64,000 bases of DNA, taken from positions 79,677 to 143,676 of the forward strand of contig NZ_JARHUG010000013.1 in the NCBI RefSeq assembly GCF_029223185.1. The letters run 5' to 3'. The DNA is from Aliiglaciecola sp. CAU 1673 (lineage in GTDB: Bacteria > Pseudomonadota > Gammaproteobacteria > Enterobacterales > Alteromonadaceae). This document shows positions 18,160 to 28,229 of this stretch, one piece after another. How positions within the stretch are numbered: the first letter of the stretch is position 1; every line of letters begins with the position of its first letter. A program made the position numbers and the translations under genes. A model generated the notes under the pieces. That model did not search any database, was not told the DNA's origin, and was given only the letters and a program-made list of their open reading frames with translations.

Positions 18160-20601
18160 ATGCATTGGCTGCACAATCTGCTGCTTAGCACACTCTCCTT
18201 ACCGACCCGCCTTCTGGTGAAGGCCAAAAGTATTCCTGCCGACACCCAGCAAGAACTGGGTATTGTCCAGCACAAACCTATCATCTATCTGTTGCACACC
18301 CATTCCGCTTCTGATCAGTTGGCACTGCAGCAATCTTGCAAGCAGCTGGGCTTACCGGATCCCCTTACACCTGTGAGGCTGGGCAATGAGGAGCATCCGG
18401 CCTGTTTGTTTTTGGAAAAACCGCAGGGCGTGTTTAGCAGCAAAATTCGTAGCATCGATATTGCCCAGAATTTTATACGGATATTGAAGATCCAACGTGA
18501 CATCCCAGACTTAGATGTGCAGATAGTGCCGGTATCCGTATTTTGGGGACGGGCACCAGATAAAGGTAAGCCCAGCTGGGCTGAATTGTTAACCGATCGG
18601 GCCTCGCCCAGTTGGCTGCGCAAGCTGATTATCGTGCTGTTCTTAGGTCGCGATAACTTTGTTAGCTATAGCCGCGCGGTATCTTCACAGCGGGTCGCCA
18701 AGGAGCACGGTACCGATGAACAAATTGCCCACAAACTTATTCGTGTAGCACGTACTCACTTCTATAGGAAGTCGCAGTCTATAACAGGCCCCAGCCTGAT
18801 TGACCGCCGGCAGCTAAGTAATGCCATCATGGGTTCAGCCGCAGTGAAGCAAGCCATTGCCGAAGAACAAAAGTCACGCAAAATCAGTCAGGAAAAGGCA
18901 CGCGAAGTGGCCGAAGGCTATCTCACTGAAATTGCTGCTGATTACCGTGAGAGAACCATTCGCCTGGCGGACAGGCTGCTCACACGCGTGTGGAACAAGA
19001 TCTATAACGGTATCGAAGTCAGAAACGCGGCCAAGGTCCGTGAGTTGGCGCAAAACGGCCACGAAATAGTATATGTACCCTGTCATCGAAGCCATATGGA
19101 TTACCTTCTGCTGACCTATGTGATCTACCATGAGGGCCTGGCTGTTCCCCATATCGCCGCTGGCATTAACCTCAATTTCTGGCCGGTAGGTGCCATATTC
19201 CGTCGTGGCGGGGCCTTTTTCCTGCGCCGCAGCTTTGCAGGCAATAAGTTATATACCGCGGTATTCAGAGAATATCTGGAGTTGCTGTTTAGCCGTGGCT
19301 ACCCGGTTAAATATTATCCGGAAGGCGGTCGCAGTCGCACCGGGCGTTTGCTACCCCCTAAGACCGGCATGCTAGCCATGACCTTACAAGCCATGCTCAA
19401 AGGGATACAGCGTCCCATCAGCATGGTCCCCGTGTATGTGGGCTATGAGAACGTGATGGAGTTGGGTAGCTATGTCAAAGAACTTAAAGGCAGCAGTAAA
19501 GAAAAAGAAAGTTTCTGGCATATTTTCTCTGCCATCAAAAAATTGAAGAATTTTGGCCATGGTTACCTTAGCTTCGGTGAACCGATTACCTTAGGGCCAT
19601 TTTTGGACAACCGGGTGCCAGACTGGCGCGCCGACATAAAACTGGAAGCGGACAAAAAACCCAGTTGGCTAACTCCCACAGTCAACCAATTAGCCAACCA
19701 AATTATGGTTCGTATCAATCAGGCTGCCGCGATCAATGGGATGTCACTTTGCTCTCTTTGTCTTCTGGCAGCAGAGAACCATGCGCTGGATGAGGAATGC
19801 CTGGGCCAAAGTCTCGATCATTTGCTCTCTTTGCAGCGCCTGGCCCCCTACTCAGAATTGGTCAATGTACCCTCAGTGGATGGTCACGCCCTGTTGAAGC
19901 AAACGTTGGCGCTGAATAAATTTCATATTCAGCAAGATACCTATGGACGCATTGTTTCCCTAGATGGATTTGGCGCTATTATCCAAACCTACTACCGCAA
20001 CAATATTCAGCATTTGTACGCCATTGCTGGCATTCTGGCGGCCACAGTAATCGCTGGCCAGGGTACTGAACGCAGTCAATTAGAAGACACTGTTGCCCAT
20101 TTTTACCCACTGCTTCGCCGTGAACTCTCTATGCATTTCAGCTGTGAGGAAGCCAAAACCTATACCGATGCGCAAATAGACGCCATGAAACAGCTTGGCC
20201 TATTGGAGCAACGTGGCAAAAAGCTTTTCGCACCGCAGCGCGCCAGTCAACAGGCCGGTACGCTTGAATTACTGGGTCAGACGATTCAGCAAACCTTACA
20301 ACGTTATGCCATTGTCCTTACCATACTGGAACGGGAAGGTTGTTTAGCCAGAGCCGCTTTGGAAAAGCAAGGCAAGGAATTGGCAGAGCACTTATCGGCC
20401 GTCAATGGCATAAGTGCACCGGAGTTCTACGACAAAAATTTGTTTTCAACCTTTGTGAATGCCCTTAAGGACAATGGTTGGGTGGAAACCGATGATGATG
20501 GCGCGCTAAAACACAGTGACAAGAGCGCTGAGCTTAAAGCACTGGTGCTATCTCTTGTCACCCCCAGCGTAGCCCAGAAACTCCAACAGTTATTACAATA
20601 A
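18160..20601 (+). CDS. plsB: Glycerol-3-phosphate 1-O-acyltransferase PlsB
   Basis: PlsB is a membrane-bound acyltransferase making lysophosphatidic acid, the first step of phospholipid synthesis. With the ATG at 18160 the protein has 813 residues, close to E. coli (807), and starts like the family (MHWLHNLLLSTLSLP, then LLVKAKSIPAD). The catalytic HRSHMD box has His309 and Asp314. The glycerol-phosphate-binding YYPEGGRSRTGRLL and the later VPVYVGYE segment are present. The frame is open 252 bases further upstream, but this would run through the lexA promoter and into lexA. It is divergent from lexA, as in many gammaproteobacteria. Confidence 0.96.
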   Translation: MHWLHNLLLSTLSLPTRLLVKAKSIPADTQQELGIVQHKPIIYLLHTHSASDQLALQQSCKQLGLPDPLTPVRLGNEEHPACLFLEKPQGVFSSKIRSIDIAQNFIRILKIQRDIPDLDVQIVPVSVFWGRAPDKGKPSWAELLTDRASPSWLRKLIIVLFLGRDNFVSYSRAVSSQRVAKEHGTDEQIAHKLIRVARTHFYRKSQSITGPSLIDRRQLSNAIMGSAAVKQAIAEEQKSRKISQEKAREVAEGYLTEIAADYRERTIRLADRLLTRVWNKIYNGIEVRNAAKVRELAQNGHEIVYVPCHRSHMDYLLLTYVIYHEGLAVPHIAAGINLNFWPVGAIFRRGGAFFLRRSFAGNKLYTAVFREYLELLFSRGYPVKYYPEGGRSRTGRLLPPKTGMLAMTLQAMLKGIQRPISMVPVYVGYENVMELGSYVKELKGSSKEKESFWHIFSAIKKLKNFGHGYLSFGEPITLGPFLDNRVPDWRADIKLEADKKPSWLTPTVNQLANQIMVRINQAAAINGMSLCSLCLLAAENHALDEECLGQSLDHLLSLQRLAPYSELVNVPSVDGHALLKQTLALNKFHIQQDTYGRIVSLDGFGAIIQTYYRNNIQHLYAIAGILAATVIAGQGTERSQLEDTVAHFYPLLRRELSMHFSCEEAKTYTDAQIDAMKQLGLLEQRGKKLFAPQRASQQAGTLELLGQTIQQTLQRYAIVLTILEREGCLARAALEKQGKELAEHLSAVNGISAPEFYDKNLFSTFVNALKDNGWVETDDDGALKHSDKSAELKALVLSLVTPSVAQKLQQLLQ

Positions 20602-20613
20602 GCTATGTGGCGG

Positions 20614-21471
20614 TCATAGCAAGGCCGCCGCAATTCCCAAGGCCACCACCCATCCCAGGTGGTGGTTATTTAAAAACGCTTTGAAGCAACGCTCCCGGTC
20701 ACGCCCAGCAATCAGCCATTGCTGATAAAGACACAAGCAGCCGGCGATTATTAGCGCGACGAAATACATCCAATCCAACTGCAGATACCAACCCAAAAAG
20801 GCTAACAAGCTAATAGCGGCAACCTGCAGCATGCCAATGATGGCCCGGTCAAAACGGCCAAACAGGATTGCCGTGGATTTGATCCCGATTTTCAGATCAT
20901 CATCTCTGTCGACCATGGCGTATTGCGTGTCATAGGCCACTGTCCACAGCAGGTTGGCTAAATACAGTAACCAAGCCCACCAAGGCAAACTATCGTGGAT
21001 TGCCATAAAGGCCATCGGAATACCCCAGCTAAAAGCCGCCCCCAGAAAAAACTGTGGCAAATAGGTAAAGCGTTTCGTAAAGGGGTAAAGGGACGCAAGG
21101 AACAAAGCGCCAAAGGACAGTAATATGGTATTGAGGTTAAGCTGTAAAACTAAGAGAAATGCCACAGCCACCAGCACAGCGAACAGGCCCAAGGCCTCTT
21201 TTTCGCTTACCTCACCACTTACGATAGGTCTCGCCTTAGTGCGTTTGACGGCACCATCCACATGGCGATCGGCATAATCATTGATAACACAGCCTGCCGA
21301 GCGCATTACCACTGTGCCCAGTACAAACACCACTAGAATATGCCAAGGTGGCAGACCGCCTGCCGCCAGCCAAAGGGCCCACAGGGTTGGCCAAAGCAGC
21401 AGATAGATGCCAACAGGCTTATCAAGGCGCATCAGACGCGCATAGGCGCCCAACTTATCCCTTTGCCACAT
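20614..21471 (-). CDS. ubiA: 4-hydroxybenzoate octaprenyltransferase UbiA
   Basis: UbiA joins a polyprenyl chain to 4-hydroxybenzoate in ubiquinone synthesis at the inner membrane. The 285-residue protein has eight to nine transmembrane segments and two Asp-rich motifs, [19 protein letters not shown] and [20 protein letters not shown], that bind the magnesium-diphosphate. [20 protein letters not shown] at the start is diagnostic. Its start lies inside the end of ubiC (17-bp overlap), so the genes are coupled. It is convergent with plsB. Confidence 0.96.
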   Translation of the reverse strand: MWQRDKLGAYARLMRLDKPVGIYLLLWPTLWALWLAAGGLPPWHILVVFVLGTVVMRSAGCVINDYADRHVDGAVKRTKARPIVSGEVSEKEALGLFAVLVAVAFLLVLQLNLNTILLSFGALFLASLYPFTKRFTYLPQFFLGAAFSWGIPMAFMAIHDSLPWWAWLLYLANLLWTVAYDTQYAMVDRDDDLKIGIKSTAILFGRFDRAIIGMLQVAAISLLAFLGWYLQLDWMYFVALIIAGCLCLYQQWLIAGRDRERCFKAFLNNHHLGWVVALGIAAALL

Positions 21472-22069
21472 CGCTGATATTTCCCATATTTTTATAGGCC
21501 GGGCTTTGTGGCAGAAAGATCTCTGCCACCATCATCTGCCACTGTTGATACTGAAAACGCGAGCGTCTGCCCCACAACGATCGACGCTCGGACAATTCCA
21601 AGCTACCCAACAATGGATGCTCTTCAGGCAAACAGGTGATTTCAAAAGGCAGACGGGTAAACAGAGGATCATTGAACAAAATGCTACCCAGGGGCCTGTC
21701 GCCAAGATTGGCCAGTTTGCCATGCTCCTGCTCACACAGGGTTGAGGGTAAAAGCGAACGCGCAAAAACCCATGGCATATCATCGCCCCACAGGATCACC
21801 TCTCGCACCAGATAAGGCTCTGCCCCCATCTTCAGCAATTCATCCGCCATCAAAGGCGCCGTGGCTTGTCCCAACACTTGCACCCGAAACTGTCGACAGT
21901 GGGACTGCAGACGCTCCGTCAGTGAGCTGGTATCCAGTAGCCAATTCTTGAGGTGAAAATCGGGCACCGTCAGACAGTCGGCGGCCTGCCATTGCGTTTT
22001 TGGGGCTAAGGGAAAAGGGGGAATAGTAGTCAATGAACTGTATGGCGTCTGCTTGAAAGCTGGCATCAT
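21455..22069 (-). CDS. ubiC: Chorismate pyruvate-lyase UbiC
   Basis: UbiC splits chorismate to 4-hydroxybenzoate and pyruvate, supplying UbiA. Conserved sequences are [20 protein letters not shown], a central [11 protein letters not shown], and the C-terminal [12 protein letters not shown] and [12 protein letters not shown] with the product-binding Arg and Glu. The ATG pair at 22069/22066 gives about 204 residues, longer than E. coli (165); the extra residues are at the N-terminus. A TTG at 22093 would add eight more. No clear ribosome binding site decides. The gene overlaps ubiA by 17 bp. Confidence 0.9.
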   Translation of the reverse strand: MMPAFKQTPYSSLTTIPPFPLAPKTQWQAADCLTVPDFHLKNWLLDTSSLTERLQSHCRQFRVQVLGQATAPLMADELLKMGAEPYLVREVILWGDDMPWVFARSLLPSTLCEQEHGKLANLGDRPLGSILFNDPLFTRLPFEITCLPEEHPLLGSLELSERRSLWGRRSRFQYQQWQMMVAEIFLPQSPAYKNMGNISDVAKG

Positions 22070-22172
22070 AGCAACAGCTGTTGGCACCAGCAAATGCTGG
22101 TCGCTTTCGTCTATTTTACTGATAAAATAAAGGCTTGGAGTAACTCCTAAAGGTTAAGAAGAGTAGAAGGCG

Positions 22173-22562
22173 ATGCAAAAGCTGTTAAAAGTGATACTGA
22201 TGGTGAGCCTGATGGCTTGCGGTAAAGCCCAAGCGGCCTACGCCTACTATGGCCTTGAGCCAGATATCGTAACCAATTACATAGGAACCAGCAGCCAGAA
22301 GCTGGGCTACGTTCGGCTGACCATTGAACTGATGCTTGAAGATGCCTCATTGATTCCACTGGCCGAACATCATGAGCCACTACTGCGTTCCACCATCATT
22401 GATATTCTTGGCCGACAACCTGAAGAGAAAGTGAAATCCCTTACCGGTCGCGAAGAAATTCGCCAGGTCTGCTTACAAAAGCTAAGGGAATTTATGAAAA
22501 AAGAAACCGGCAAGGACGTGGTCAAAGACGTTATTTTCACCAAATACCTGTATCAGGGGTGA
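22173..22562 (+). CDS. FliL-like flagellar basal body-associated protein, orphan
   Basis: This 129-residue protein has a signal peptide or short anchor (residues 1-21, with MACGKAQA at its end) and a FliL-type domain: NYIGTSSQKLGYVRLTIELM, PLLRSTIIDILGRQ and TGREEIRQVCLQKLREF. FliL proteins surround the flagellar stator and tune motor torque. It lies far from any flagellar operon in this window, next to ubiC and divergent from it. AAGAAGAG and AGAAGG precede the ATG. FliL paralogues outside flagellar operons occur in Vibrio and Shewanella relatives; their exact role is not known. Confidence 0.8.
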   Translation: MQKLLKVILMVSLMACGKAQAAYAYYGLEPDIVTNYIGTSSQKLGYVRLTIELMLEDASLIPLAEHHEPLLRSTIIDILGRQPEEKVKSLTGREEIRQVCLQKLREFMKKETGKDVVKDVIFTKYLYQG

Positions 22563-22844
22563 AGCCCGGTTCGTCCTGCGAACTTGAAGTGACTTAACGT
22601 CACTTCAAGAGGGCTGAACGCGAGGCCGTGGATGGCCGAGCTGGGACCAAGCCACAGGACGTGTCACCCGCACTAGCATCATTCCGAAGCGCTAGACATC
22701 ACTCGACAAGCGATGAACGGCCGGCCGTGGATGGCCGAGCTGGGCTTTTTACGGAGCAGGATGCGAGGGAAAAGGCGCGGTTGGACCCCAGCCACAGGAT
22801 GTGTAGCTTCGTACGGCCCCTTAAAGCTTGCTAGCCTAAGCGAC
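22563..22844. repeat. Intergenic repeat region with hairpin and direct repeats
   Basis: No gene is seen in these 282 bp. A perfect hairpin with 11-bp arms (CTTGAAGTGAC and GTCACTTCAAG, 5-nt loop) lies at 22583-22609 and may end fliL-like or glpG transcription, though it lacks a T run. The 22-bp segment starting GGCCGTGGATGGCCG occurs twice (near 22624 and 22723), each followed by AGCCACAGGA (22650 and 22790). The last motif also occurs at 41739, so this is a dispersed repeat family of the genome. Confidence 0.7.
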
Positions 22845-23687
22845 TTAACGCCAAACCCGGCAATAAAGCCAAGCCAGTACACACCCACTGACCAATCCTA
22901 AAGTATGAGCAGTATTGGCCATCGACACCCATAAAATATCGGCATAGCCTAATACCAGCCATACCAACATAAAACCCACCAGTGGCTTAGAGAGACTTAG
23001 TCCCCAGGCGGGTCTTAGCCAACCACACCACCAGACAAAGCCCATTAGTCCGTAAACCACGCCTGAAAGCCCACCAAAATTGGGACCGGATACCATAAAT
23101 TGTCCGGTATTGGAGGCGATGGCCGTGACCAGAAAAACCAACAGCAGGTGACTGGTGCCTAACTGTCTTTCCACCTGCCCTCCCAGCACCCACCACCAGA
23201 GCAAGTTAAAGACAATATGAAGGGCAGAAAAGTGGACAAAGGCAGGTCCTATTAAGCGCCACCACTGATGGTGCGCCACTAAAGTATCCAGGTCTTGAAA
23301 ATGCAGCAGTTTTAGCAGCGGAACAAACCACCCCAGCAAACTCGCCACATAAACCAGGATACAAGCCAAAAGAACGCTAAGGGTGAAGGGCAAGCCCCGG
23401 GCTGAAAGGTTTAGACCGCTCCAAGCACTTTCGGACTCACCCTGCATGGCTTGACCATGGGCCCAAGCTGCCTGTTGATATTTATCGGCATGGGGGTTGT
23501 GAACAAACTCGGCCACCAAAGACCTGGCTTTCTCCTGCTGGGAAGAGTCAAGCAACAGTATACGATGCGGATAGCTATCGTCACCGAGCTGATATCGCAC
23601 TGCTATCCCTTGCTGGTGAAGGTAGTCGAGCAAGAGGCGGGCATCCGCCTCCCGGGCAAAGCCTGCTATAGATTGAACGTCAGTCAT
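22845..23687 (-). CDS. glpG: Rhomboid intramembrane serine protease GlpG
   Basis: GlpG cleaves membrane proteins within the lipid bilayer. The 280-residue protein has a cytosolic N-terminal domain (1-95) and six transmembrane segments. The catalytic pair is Ser208 (GLSGVVYG) and His261 (ANTAHTLGL), with Asn161 in HIVFNLLWWW as oxyanion residue, all seven positions later than in E. coli. The conserved W-x-R loop appears as WWRLIGPAFVHFS. The start overlaps the glpE stop by eight bases; it is the last gene of kbl-tdh-glpE-glpG. Confidence 0.95.
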   Translation of the reverse strand: MTDVQSIAGFAREADARLLLDYLHQQGIAVRYQLGDDSYPHRILLLDSSQQEKARSLVAEFVHNPHADKYQQAAWAHGQAMQGESESAWSGLNLSARGLPFTLSVLLACILVYVASLLGWFVPLLKLLHFQDLDTLVAHHQWWRLIGPAFVHFSALHIVFNLLWWWVLGGQVERQLGTSHLLLVFLVTAIASNTGQFMVSGPNFGGLSGVVYGLMGFVWWCGWLRPAWGLSLSKPLVGFMLVWLVLGYADILWVSMANTAHTLGLVSGCVLAWLYCRVWR

Positions 23688-24003
23688 TCCCTGTCACAAA
23701 TGGGAAACCCAAACGCCAGCCTTCAAACCCACCGTCCAGGCTATACACCTGTTGGTAACCCTGTTGTACAAGGAACTGTGCGGCCTGTTGGCTGCTGATC
23801 CCATGATAACAACAAACGATAACTGCCTTATCTTGTGGCGTATCCTGCATAAACTGCGAAAGATTGTCGTTGGTAAGATGAACCGATCCGGCAATATGGC
23901 CATTCAGAAACGACTGGCCATCGCGGATGTCGGCAACAACGGCACTGCCGCTTTCCAGACGCTCTTTTGCCTCTGCGGCATTGATATGCTTAAAGTTTTG
24001 CAT
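23680..24003 (-). CDS. glpE: Thiosulfate sulfurtransferase GlpE (single-domain rhodanese)
   Basis: GlpE transfers sulfur from thiosulfate to cyanide or thioredoxin-like acceptors. The 107-residue protein has the rhodanese fold with ADIRDGQSFLNGHIAGS and the active loop CCYHGISS, with catalytic Cys65 as in E. coli (108 residues). The ATG at 24003 (MQNFKHINA) fits the family better than an upstream one at 24021. It starts eight bases after tdh and overlaps glpG, so it is part of one operon. Confidence 0.93.
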   Translation of the reverse strand: MQNFKHINAAEAKERLESGSAVVADIRDGQSFLNGHIAGSVHLTNDNLSQFMQDTPQDKAVIVCCYHGISSQQAAQFLVQQGYQQVYSLDGGFEGWRLGFPFVTGND

Positions 24004-24011
24004 GGACGGTC

Positions 24012-25037
24012 TTAATCCCAACTCAACACGACTTTGCCGGATTGTCCCGACGCCATTGTGTCAAAGCCCTTCTGGAACTGTTCCACATTGAATCTATGGG
24101 TAATGATGGGACTTAAATCCAAGCCGCTTTGCAGCAAGCTGGTCATTTTGTACCAGGTTTCAAACATCTCACGACCATAAATGCCTTTGATGATAAGGCC
24201 CTTAAAGATAACCTGATTCCAGTCGATGGCGGTTTCCCCTGAGGGGATACCGAGCATGGCAATCTTGCCGCCATGATTCATCTTCGCCAGCATATCTCTG
24301 AAGGCAGCCGGCACACCGGACATCTCCAGTCCCACATCGAAGCCTTCGGTCATCCCAAGGTCTTTCATTACATCAGCCAGGCTTTCACGACCCACGTTAA
24401 CGGCGCGGGTAGCGCCCATCTTGCGGGCTAAATCGAGACGGTAGTCGTTCAAATCGGTGATCACCACATGGCGCGCGCCTACGTGACGAGCCACAGCCGC
24501 CGCCATAATACCAATAGGACCTGCACCGGTAATCAGCACATCTTCACCGACTAAGTCGAAAGACAAGGCGGTGTGCACCGCATTGCCGAAAGGATCGAAA
24601 ATAGAGGCCAAGTCATCGGAAATATTATCCGGGATCTTGAAGGCGTTAAATGCCGGGATCACCAGGTACTCGGCAAAGGCCCCCGGGCGATTAACCCCCA
24701 CGCCGGTGGTATTGCGACACAGATGACGGCGCCCGGCACGGCAGTTACGGCAATGACCACAAGTGATATGGCCTTCACCGGAGACCCGATCACCGATTTT
24801 AAAGCCGGTGACCTCCTGGCCCATCGCTGCCACTTCACCAACATACTCATGCCCCACCACCATGGGCACCGGAATGGTTTTTTGTGACCATTCGTCCCAG
24901 TGAAAAATATGCATGTCGGTACCGCAAATAGCGGTTTTGCGAATTTTGATCAGCAGGTCGTTATGCCCGACTTCCGGCTTATCCGCTTCGGTTAACCAGA
25001 TACCGGGTTCGGCATGCAGTTTAGACAGGGCCTTCAT
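24012..25037 (-). CDS. tdh: L-threonine 3-dehydrogenase
   Basis: Tdh oxidises L-threonine with NAD to 2-amino-3-ketobutyrate, which Kbl then splits. The 341-residue medium-chain dehydrogenase equals the E. coli length. Catalytic zinc ligands are Cys38 (AICGTDMH) and His63-Glu64 (GHEYVG). Structural zinc cysteines are 93, 96, 99 and 107. The nucleotide loop is GAGPIG. It overlaps kbl by four bases. Confidence 0.97.
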   Translation of the reverse strand: MKALSKLHAEPGIWLTEADKPEVGHNDLLIKIRKTAICGTDMHIFHWDEWSQKTIPVPMVVGHEYVGEVAAMGQEVTGFKIGDRVSGEGHITCGHCRNCRAGRRHLCRNTTGVGVNRPGAFAEYLVIPAFNAFKIPDNISDDLASIFDPFGNAVHTALSFDLVGEDVLITGAGPIGIMAAAVARHVGARHVVITDLNDYRLDLARKMGATRAVNVGRESLADVMKDLGMTEGFDVGLEMSGVPAAFRDMLAKMNHGGKIAMLGIPSGETAIDWNQVIFKGLIIKGIYGREMFETWYKMTSLLQSGLDLSPIITHRFNVEQFQKGFDTMASGQSGKVVLSWD

Positions 25038-26230
25038 TTGATTACTCCCAGTTCTTTACCTACTTCGATAAAGGCATCGATAGCCTGATCCAGTTGCGCC
25101 TGGCTATGGGCGGCAGACATTTGCGTGCGGATACGGGCTTGCCCTTTTGGCACTACCGGAAAAGAAAAACCAACAACATAGATGCCACGCGCCAGCATCT
25201 TTTCTGCCATCTGGCTTGCAAGACGGGCATCCCCCAGCATCACCGGGATGATAGCGTGATCGGCACCGGCTAGGGTAAAACCTGCTTCAGTCATACGACG
25301 GCGGAAGTACTGGCTGTTGTCGCGCAGTTTGCGGCGCAATTCACTGCCTTGAGACAACATGTCGATGACCTTGATGGAAGCCGAAACAATGGCCGGCGCC
25401 AGAGAATTCGAGAACAGATAAGGACGTGAACGTTGGCGTAACCATTCAATGATGATCTTGTTAGCCGAGGTATAGCCACCAGAAGCGCCACCCAAAGCTT
25501 TGCCCAATGTACCAGTGATAATGTCCACCCGCCCCATCACATCACAATATTCGTGGCTGCCACGACCTTGTTCGCCGACAAACCCGACAGCATGAGAGTC
25601 ATCGACCATCACCATGGCATCGTACTTATCCGCCAGATCGCAAATGGTACGCAGGTTGGCAATCACACCATCCATCGAAAACACCCCGTCAGTGGCAATC
25701 AATTTGAAGCGCGCACCATCGGCTTGGGCTTGCTGCAGTTGCTTTTCCAACTCAGCCATATCGTTATTGGAATAACGATAGCGTTTGGCCTTACACAGAC
25801 GTACGCCATCGATAATACTGGCATGGTTCAGCGCATCGGAGATGATGGCGTCTTCGGCATCAAGCAGGGTCTCAAAAAGACCAGCGTTGGCGTCAAAACA
25901 AGAGGAATACAGAATGGTATCTTCCATACCCAGGAAGTTACTGATGCTGCGCTCCAATTGCTTGTGAATATCCTGGGTACCGCAGATAAAGCGCACCGAT
26001 GCCATACCGAAGCCATGACTGTCCAAGCCCTCTTTGGCAGCTTCAATCAACTCGGGATGATTAGCCAGTCCAAGATAGTTATTGGCACAAAAGTTAAGCA
26101 CCTGGGCACCACTGTCAATCTTGATGCTGGCTTGCTGTGAAGAGGTGATAACACGCTCGGCTTTGTAAAGCCCTTGCTCCCGCACATCGGCTAACTGTGC
26201 TTGCAGATGTTGGATAACGCCTTTATTCAT
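25034..26230 (-). CDS. kbl: 2-amino-3-ketobutyrate CoA ligase (glycine C-acetyltransferase)
   Basis: Kbl converts 2-amino-3-ketobutyrate and CoA to glycine and acetyl-CoA, completing threonine breakdown with Tdh. The 398-residue protein is an alpha-oxoamine synthase. The pyridoxal phosphate lysine is Lys244 in [10 protein letters not shown], with [10 protein letters not shown] and [13 protein letters not shown] upstream, all as in E. coli. It is the first gene of the kbl-tdh-glpE-glpG run, with a plausible promoter 34 bp upstream of the ATG. Confidence 0.97.
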   Translation of the reverse strand: MNKGVIQHLQAQLADVREQGLYKAERVITSSQQASIKIDSGAQVLNFCANNYLGLANHPELIEAAKEGLDSHGFGMASVRFICGTQDIHKQLERSISNFLGMEDTILYSSCFDANAGLFETLLDAEDAIISDALNHASIIDGVRLCKAKRYRYSNNDMAELEKQLQQAQADGARFKLIATDGVFSMDGVIANLRTICDLADKYDAMVMVDDSHAVGFVGEQGRGSHEYCDVMGRVDIITGTLGKALGGASGGYTSANKIIIEWLRQRSRPYLFSNSLAPAIVSASIKVIDMLSQGSELRRKLRDNSQYFRRRMTEAGFTLAGADHAIIPVMLGDARLASQMAEKMLARGIYVVGFSFPVVPKGQARIRTQMSAAHSQAQLDQAIDAFIEVGKELGVIK

Positions 26231-26263
26231 TGATGAATCCCGTGGACATATCTGATGCCCCTT

Positions 26264-26292
26264 ATTCTAGTGGAGTTACAAGGCAAAGGTAA
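26264..26292 (-). promoter_or_regulatory. Candidate sigma-70 promoter of kbl-tdh
   Basis: On the minus strand a -35 TTACCT (26287-26292) and a -10 TAGAAT (26264-26269) are separated by 17 bp and point to kbl. Match is good but found by eye; no operator for a threonine- or leucine-responsive regulator was identified. Confidence 0.4.
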
Positions 26293-26384
26293 TAGCCGAC
26301 AGGAGATCTCGGCGATGACCTCGGAGGAGTTGTTAAGCAACCTGTAATAGATTGATTACATTCGTGAATCTAAGTTGCTTATGC

Positions 26385-27566
26385 TCAGAACCAATGGATT
26401 AGCTGCACAGCCCAGAGGTTCCAGTATTCCCTGTCATTGACCTGAGTATTGGGAATAAACACCGGCGTTAGCCTGGCAATACCCCTGAACCGATGCAATT
26501 CGGCTTTTACTTGCCAGTGGTTAGCAAAATCGTAACTGGCGCCGAATGTGAAATCATCCATGTAGGCAAAGTAGTTGGGGATCTGGCCCCCGCTTTGTTC
26601 AAAAATTATACTGCCGTTACGATCATCTTTGTCGGTGTCAAAAAGATCCAGCCTTGCCAGTAAAGTCAGTTTATCATCAACAAACCAGCGTCCTTGAAAA
26701 TAGATACCTTGCCCCCTGGTATCACGTTCAAACCCGGGAAACAGCAGATCTTTAAAGTAGGTCCGGTCATACAGTGCCTCGCTGGAAAATTCCCAATCGG
26801 CCATACTGTAGCGATAGCTTAGAATGGCCCTCTGTGTGACTGCGCCCCCTTTGAAAAAGATATCAAGCGACGACGGTTCATAACGGAAATCAGAGTCTAC
26901 CAAAGACAAACCGAACTGTGAATTTCCATCCTGTGGTCTTACAAACACGCTGAACTGGTGATCAAATACCTGCTCCAATTCACCTTGCGCTTGTGCGCTC
27001 AATAACGAACGGGTAAGTGACCTGTTTACCTCTGTGCGCCCGTAACTCCAATGAATATCCCATTCCAATGCAGCCGACTCACCTTTGGCCACCAATGCAA
27101 TGCCATCATTTCCCTTAGAAAAATCCCTGAAACCATCAAAATAGACAGATTGCGGCAAGACAATACTGGGTCTTGTATGGGGCACATCACGCGTTGCAGA
27201 GTGCAACCAATGATAATTTTTAAACCGCCCAAGGTGCACATTGAACTGCCATTGTTCAGTTTGCCAGGCCGTCCAGTCGAGGAACAAATAATCTAACCTG
27301 GCCCCATCGGGATAGCGGTTGCCGCCATCCAGATATACCGCTTGGGTGGCCAGACGCAAACTGGGCGAGAATTGGTATGACATATTAATTCCAGCTTCGG
27401 TCAATGCCGCCGAAATATTGCCGGAATCGTTAATAAAGTTGCTATGGCTGGCGCGGGCGACGCCTTGGGAAATAAAACCATGCACCACCGGCGTTTTCTC
27501 AGATTCGGCCCAAACCGATGAACTGACTGATAAAAGTGTCGCTAGCAAAACGATAAGCTGTCTCAT
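26385..27566 (-). CDS. Outer-membrane porin-like beta-barrel protein
   Basis: This 393-residue protein has a signal peptide ending at VWAES (about residue 20), alternating aromatic and polar beta strands throughout, and a C-terminal Phe (LIHWF), the mark of barrel insertion by BamA. The sequence suggests a porin of a type often paired with a small phosphate-binding-like protein in marine gammaproteobacteria. GAGGAAGG precedes the ATG. The stop of the upstream phosphate-binding-like gene overlaps its start by four bases. Specificity for phosphate is inferred from the partner only. Confidence 0.75.
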   Translation of the reverse strand: MRQLIVLLATLLSVSSSVWAESEKTPVVHGFISQGVARASHSNFINDSGNISAALTEAGINMSYQFSPSLRLATQAVYLDGGNRYPDGARLDYLFLDWTAWQTEQWQFNVHLGRFKNYHWLHSATRDVPHTRPSIVLPQSVYFDGFRDFSKGNDGIALVAKGESAALEWDIHWSYGRTEVNRSLTRSLLSAQAQGELEQVFDHQFSVFVRPQDGNSQFGLSLVDSDFRYEPSSLDIFFKGGAVTQRAILSYRYSMADWEFSSEALYDRTYFKDLLFPGFERDTRGQGIYFQGRWFVDDKLTLLARLDLFDTDKDDRNGSIIFEQSGGQIPNYFAYMDDFTFGASYDFANHWQVKAELHRFRGIARLTPVFIPNTQVNDREYWNLWAVQLIHWF

Positions 27567-28096
27567 GGGTTCCCTTCCTCAATTGACACATTTATCAAGC
27601 CATCTATGCCCTGTTCTGTAACGGAAATGTAGCCGATGGCCCCTGGCGTCGATGCCACCTTTTCCAGCATCTTAGCCTGAGAATAGACTTCGGTTGGCCT
27701 TTCTCCCATTCCCGAATACACCAACTTATTCCAAACCCGTTCCAGCTGATATGGATAGAGCTGTAACTGGGACTTAGCAAAATGTTGGTGTAAAGGATCA
27801 TTGTTTGGCATCACGTAGACATGGATAAGGCTGCCATCCGGCCACTGTCGTTGACGCATAGTAAAAATGCGACGCAGTTGCGCCGCAGAGAGCGTATTGG
27901 TGCTTTGCTCGGCATTTATGATCACTTGCACCGAGTCAGCTGTCACGGTAGGGATCACTGACGTCCACAAAAGCAGACCTAAGACAAAAGCGAGCATCCC
28001 CTGCTTAACGGACTGAACCAATCTTAATAACCAAGAACGATAAAAGAGCGCCAATTCAAGAACAAGCATCTGCGTTTTGCAAGCACAACCATGCAA
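27563..28096 (-). CDS. Small periplasmic phosphate-binding-like protein (PstS-fold domain)
   Basis: Residues 52-177 resemble one lobe of a type II substrate-binding protein of the phosphate family: VQVIINAEQSTNTLSAAQLR, IFTMRQRQWPDG and TPGAIGYISVTE. At 177 residues it is about half the size of PstS, a known class of short homologues. A hydrophobic signal-like segment lies at 34-53. The start is unsettled: ATGs at 28096, 28069 and 27997 are possible and none has a convincing ribosome binding site. It overlaps the porin start by four bases, so the two are coupled. Confidence 0.65.
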   Translation of the reverse strand: MHGCACKTQMLVLELALFYRSWLLRLVQSVKQGMLAFVLGLLLWTSVIPTVTADSVQVIINAEQSTNTLSAAQLRRIFTMRQRQWPDGSLIHVYVMPNNDPLHQHFAKSQLQLYPYQLERVWNKLVYSGMGERPTEVYSQAKMLEKVASTPGAIGYISVTEQGIDGLINVSIEEGNP

Positions 28097-28229
28097 AATG
28101 CCGGTTTTGTAATCAGAAAAGCGCCTGTAAGGCTTAAAATTGCAAACAAACCATTAGCCAAGCAGATTAAATACGAGCTCAAGAAAAACTTTGTTAAAGT
28201 AGCCACAGATTTCATTTTTTTGTTAGTCA

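Noticed and set aside
25553..26140. 195-codon open frame opposite kbl
   Set aside because: It is antisense to a certain kbl gene and has no start signal or recognisable sequence.
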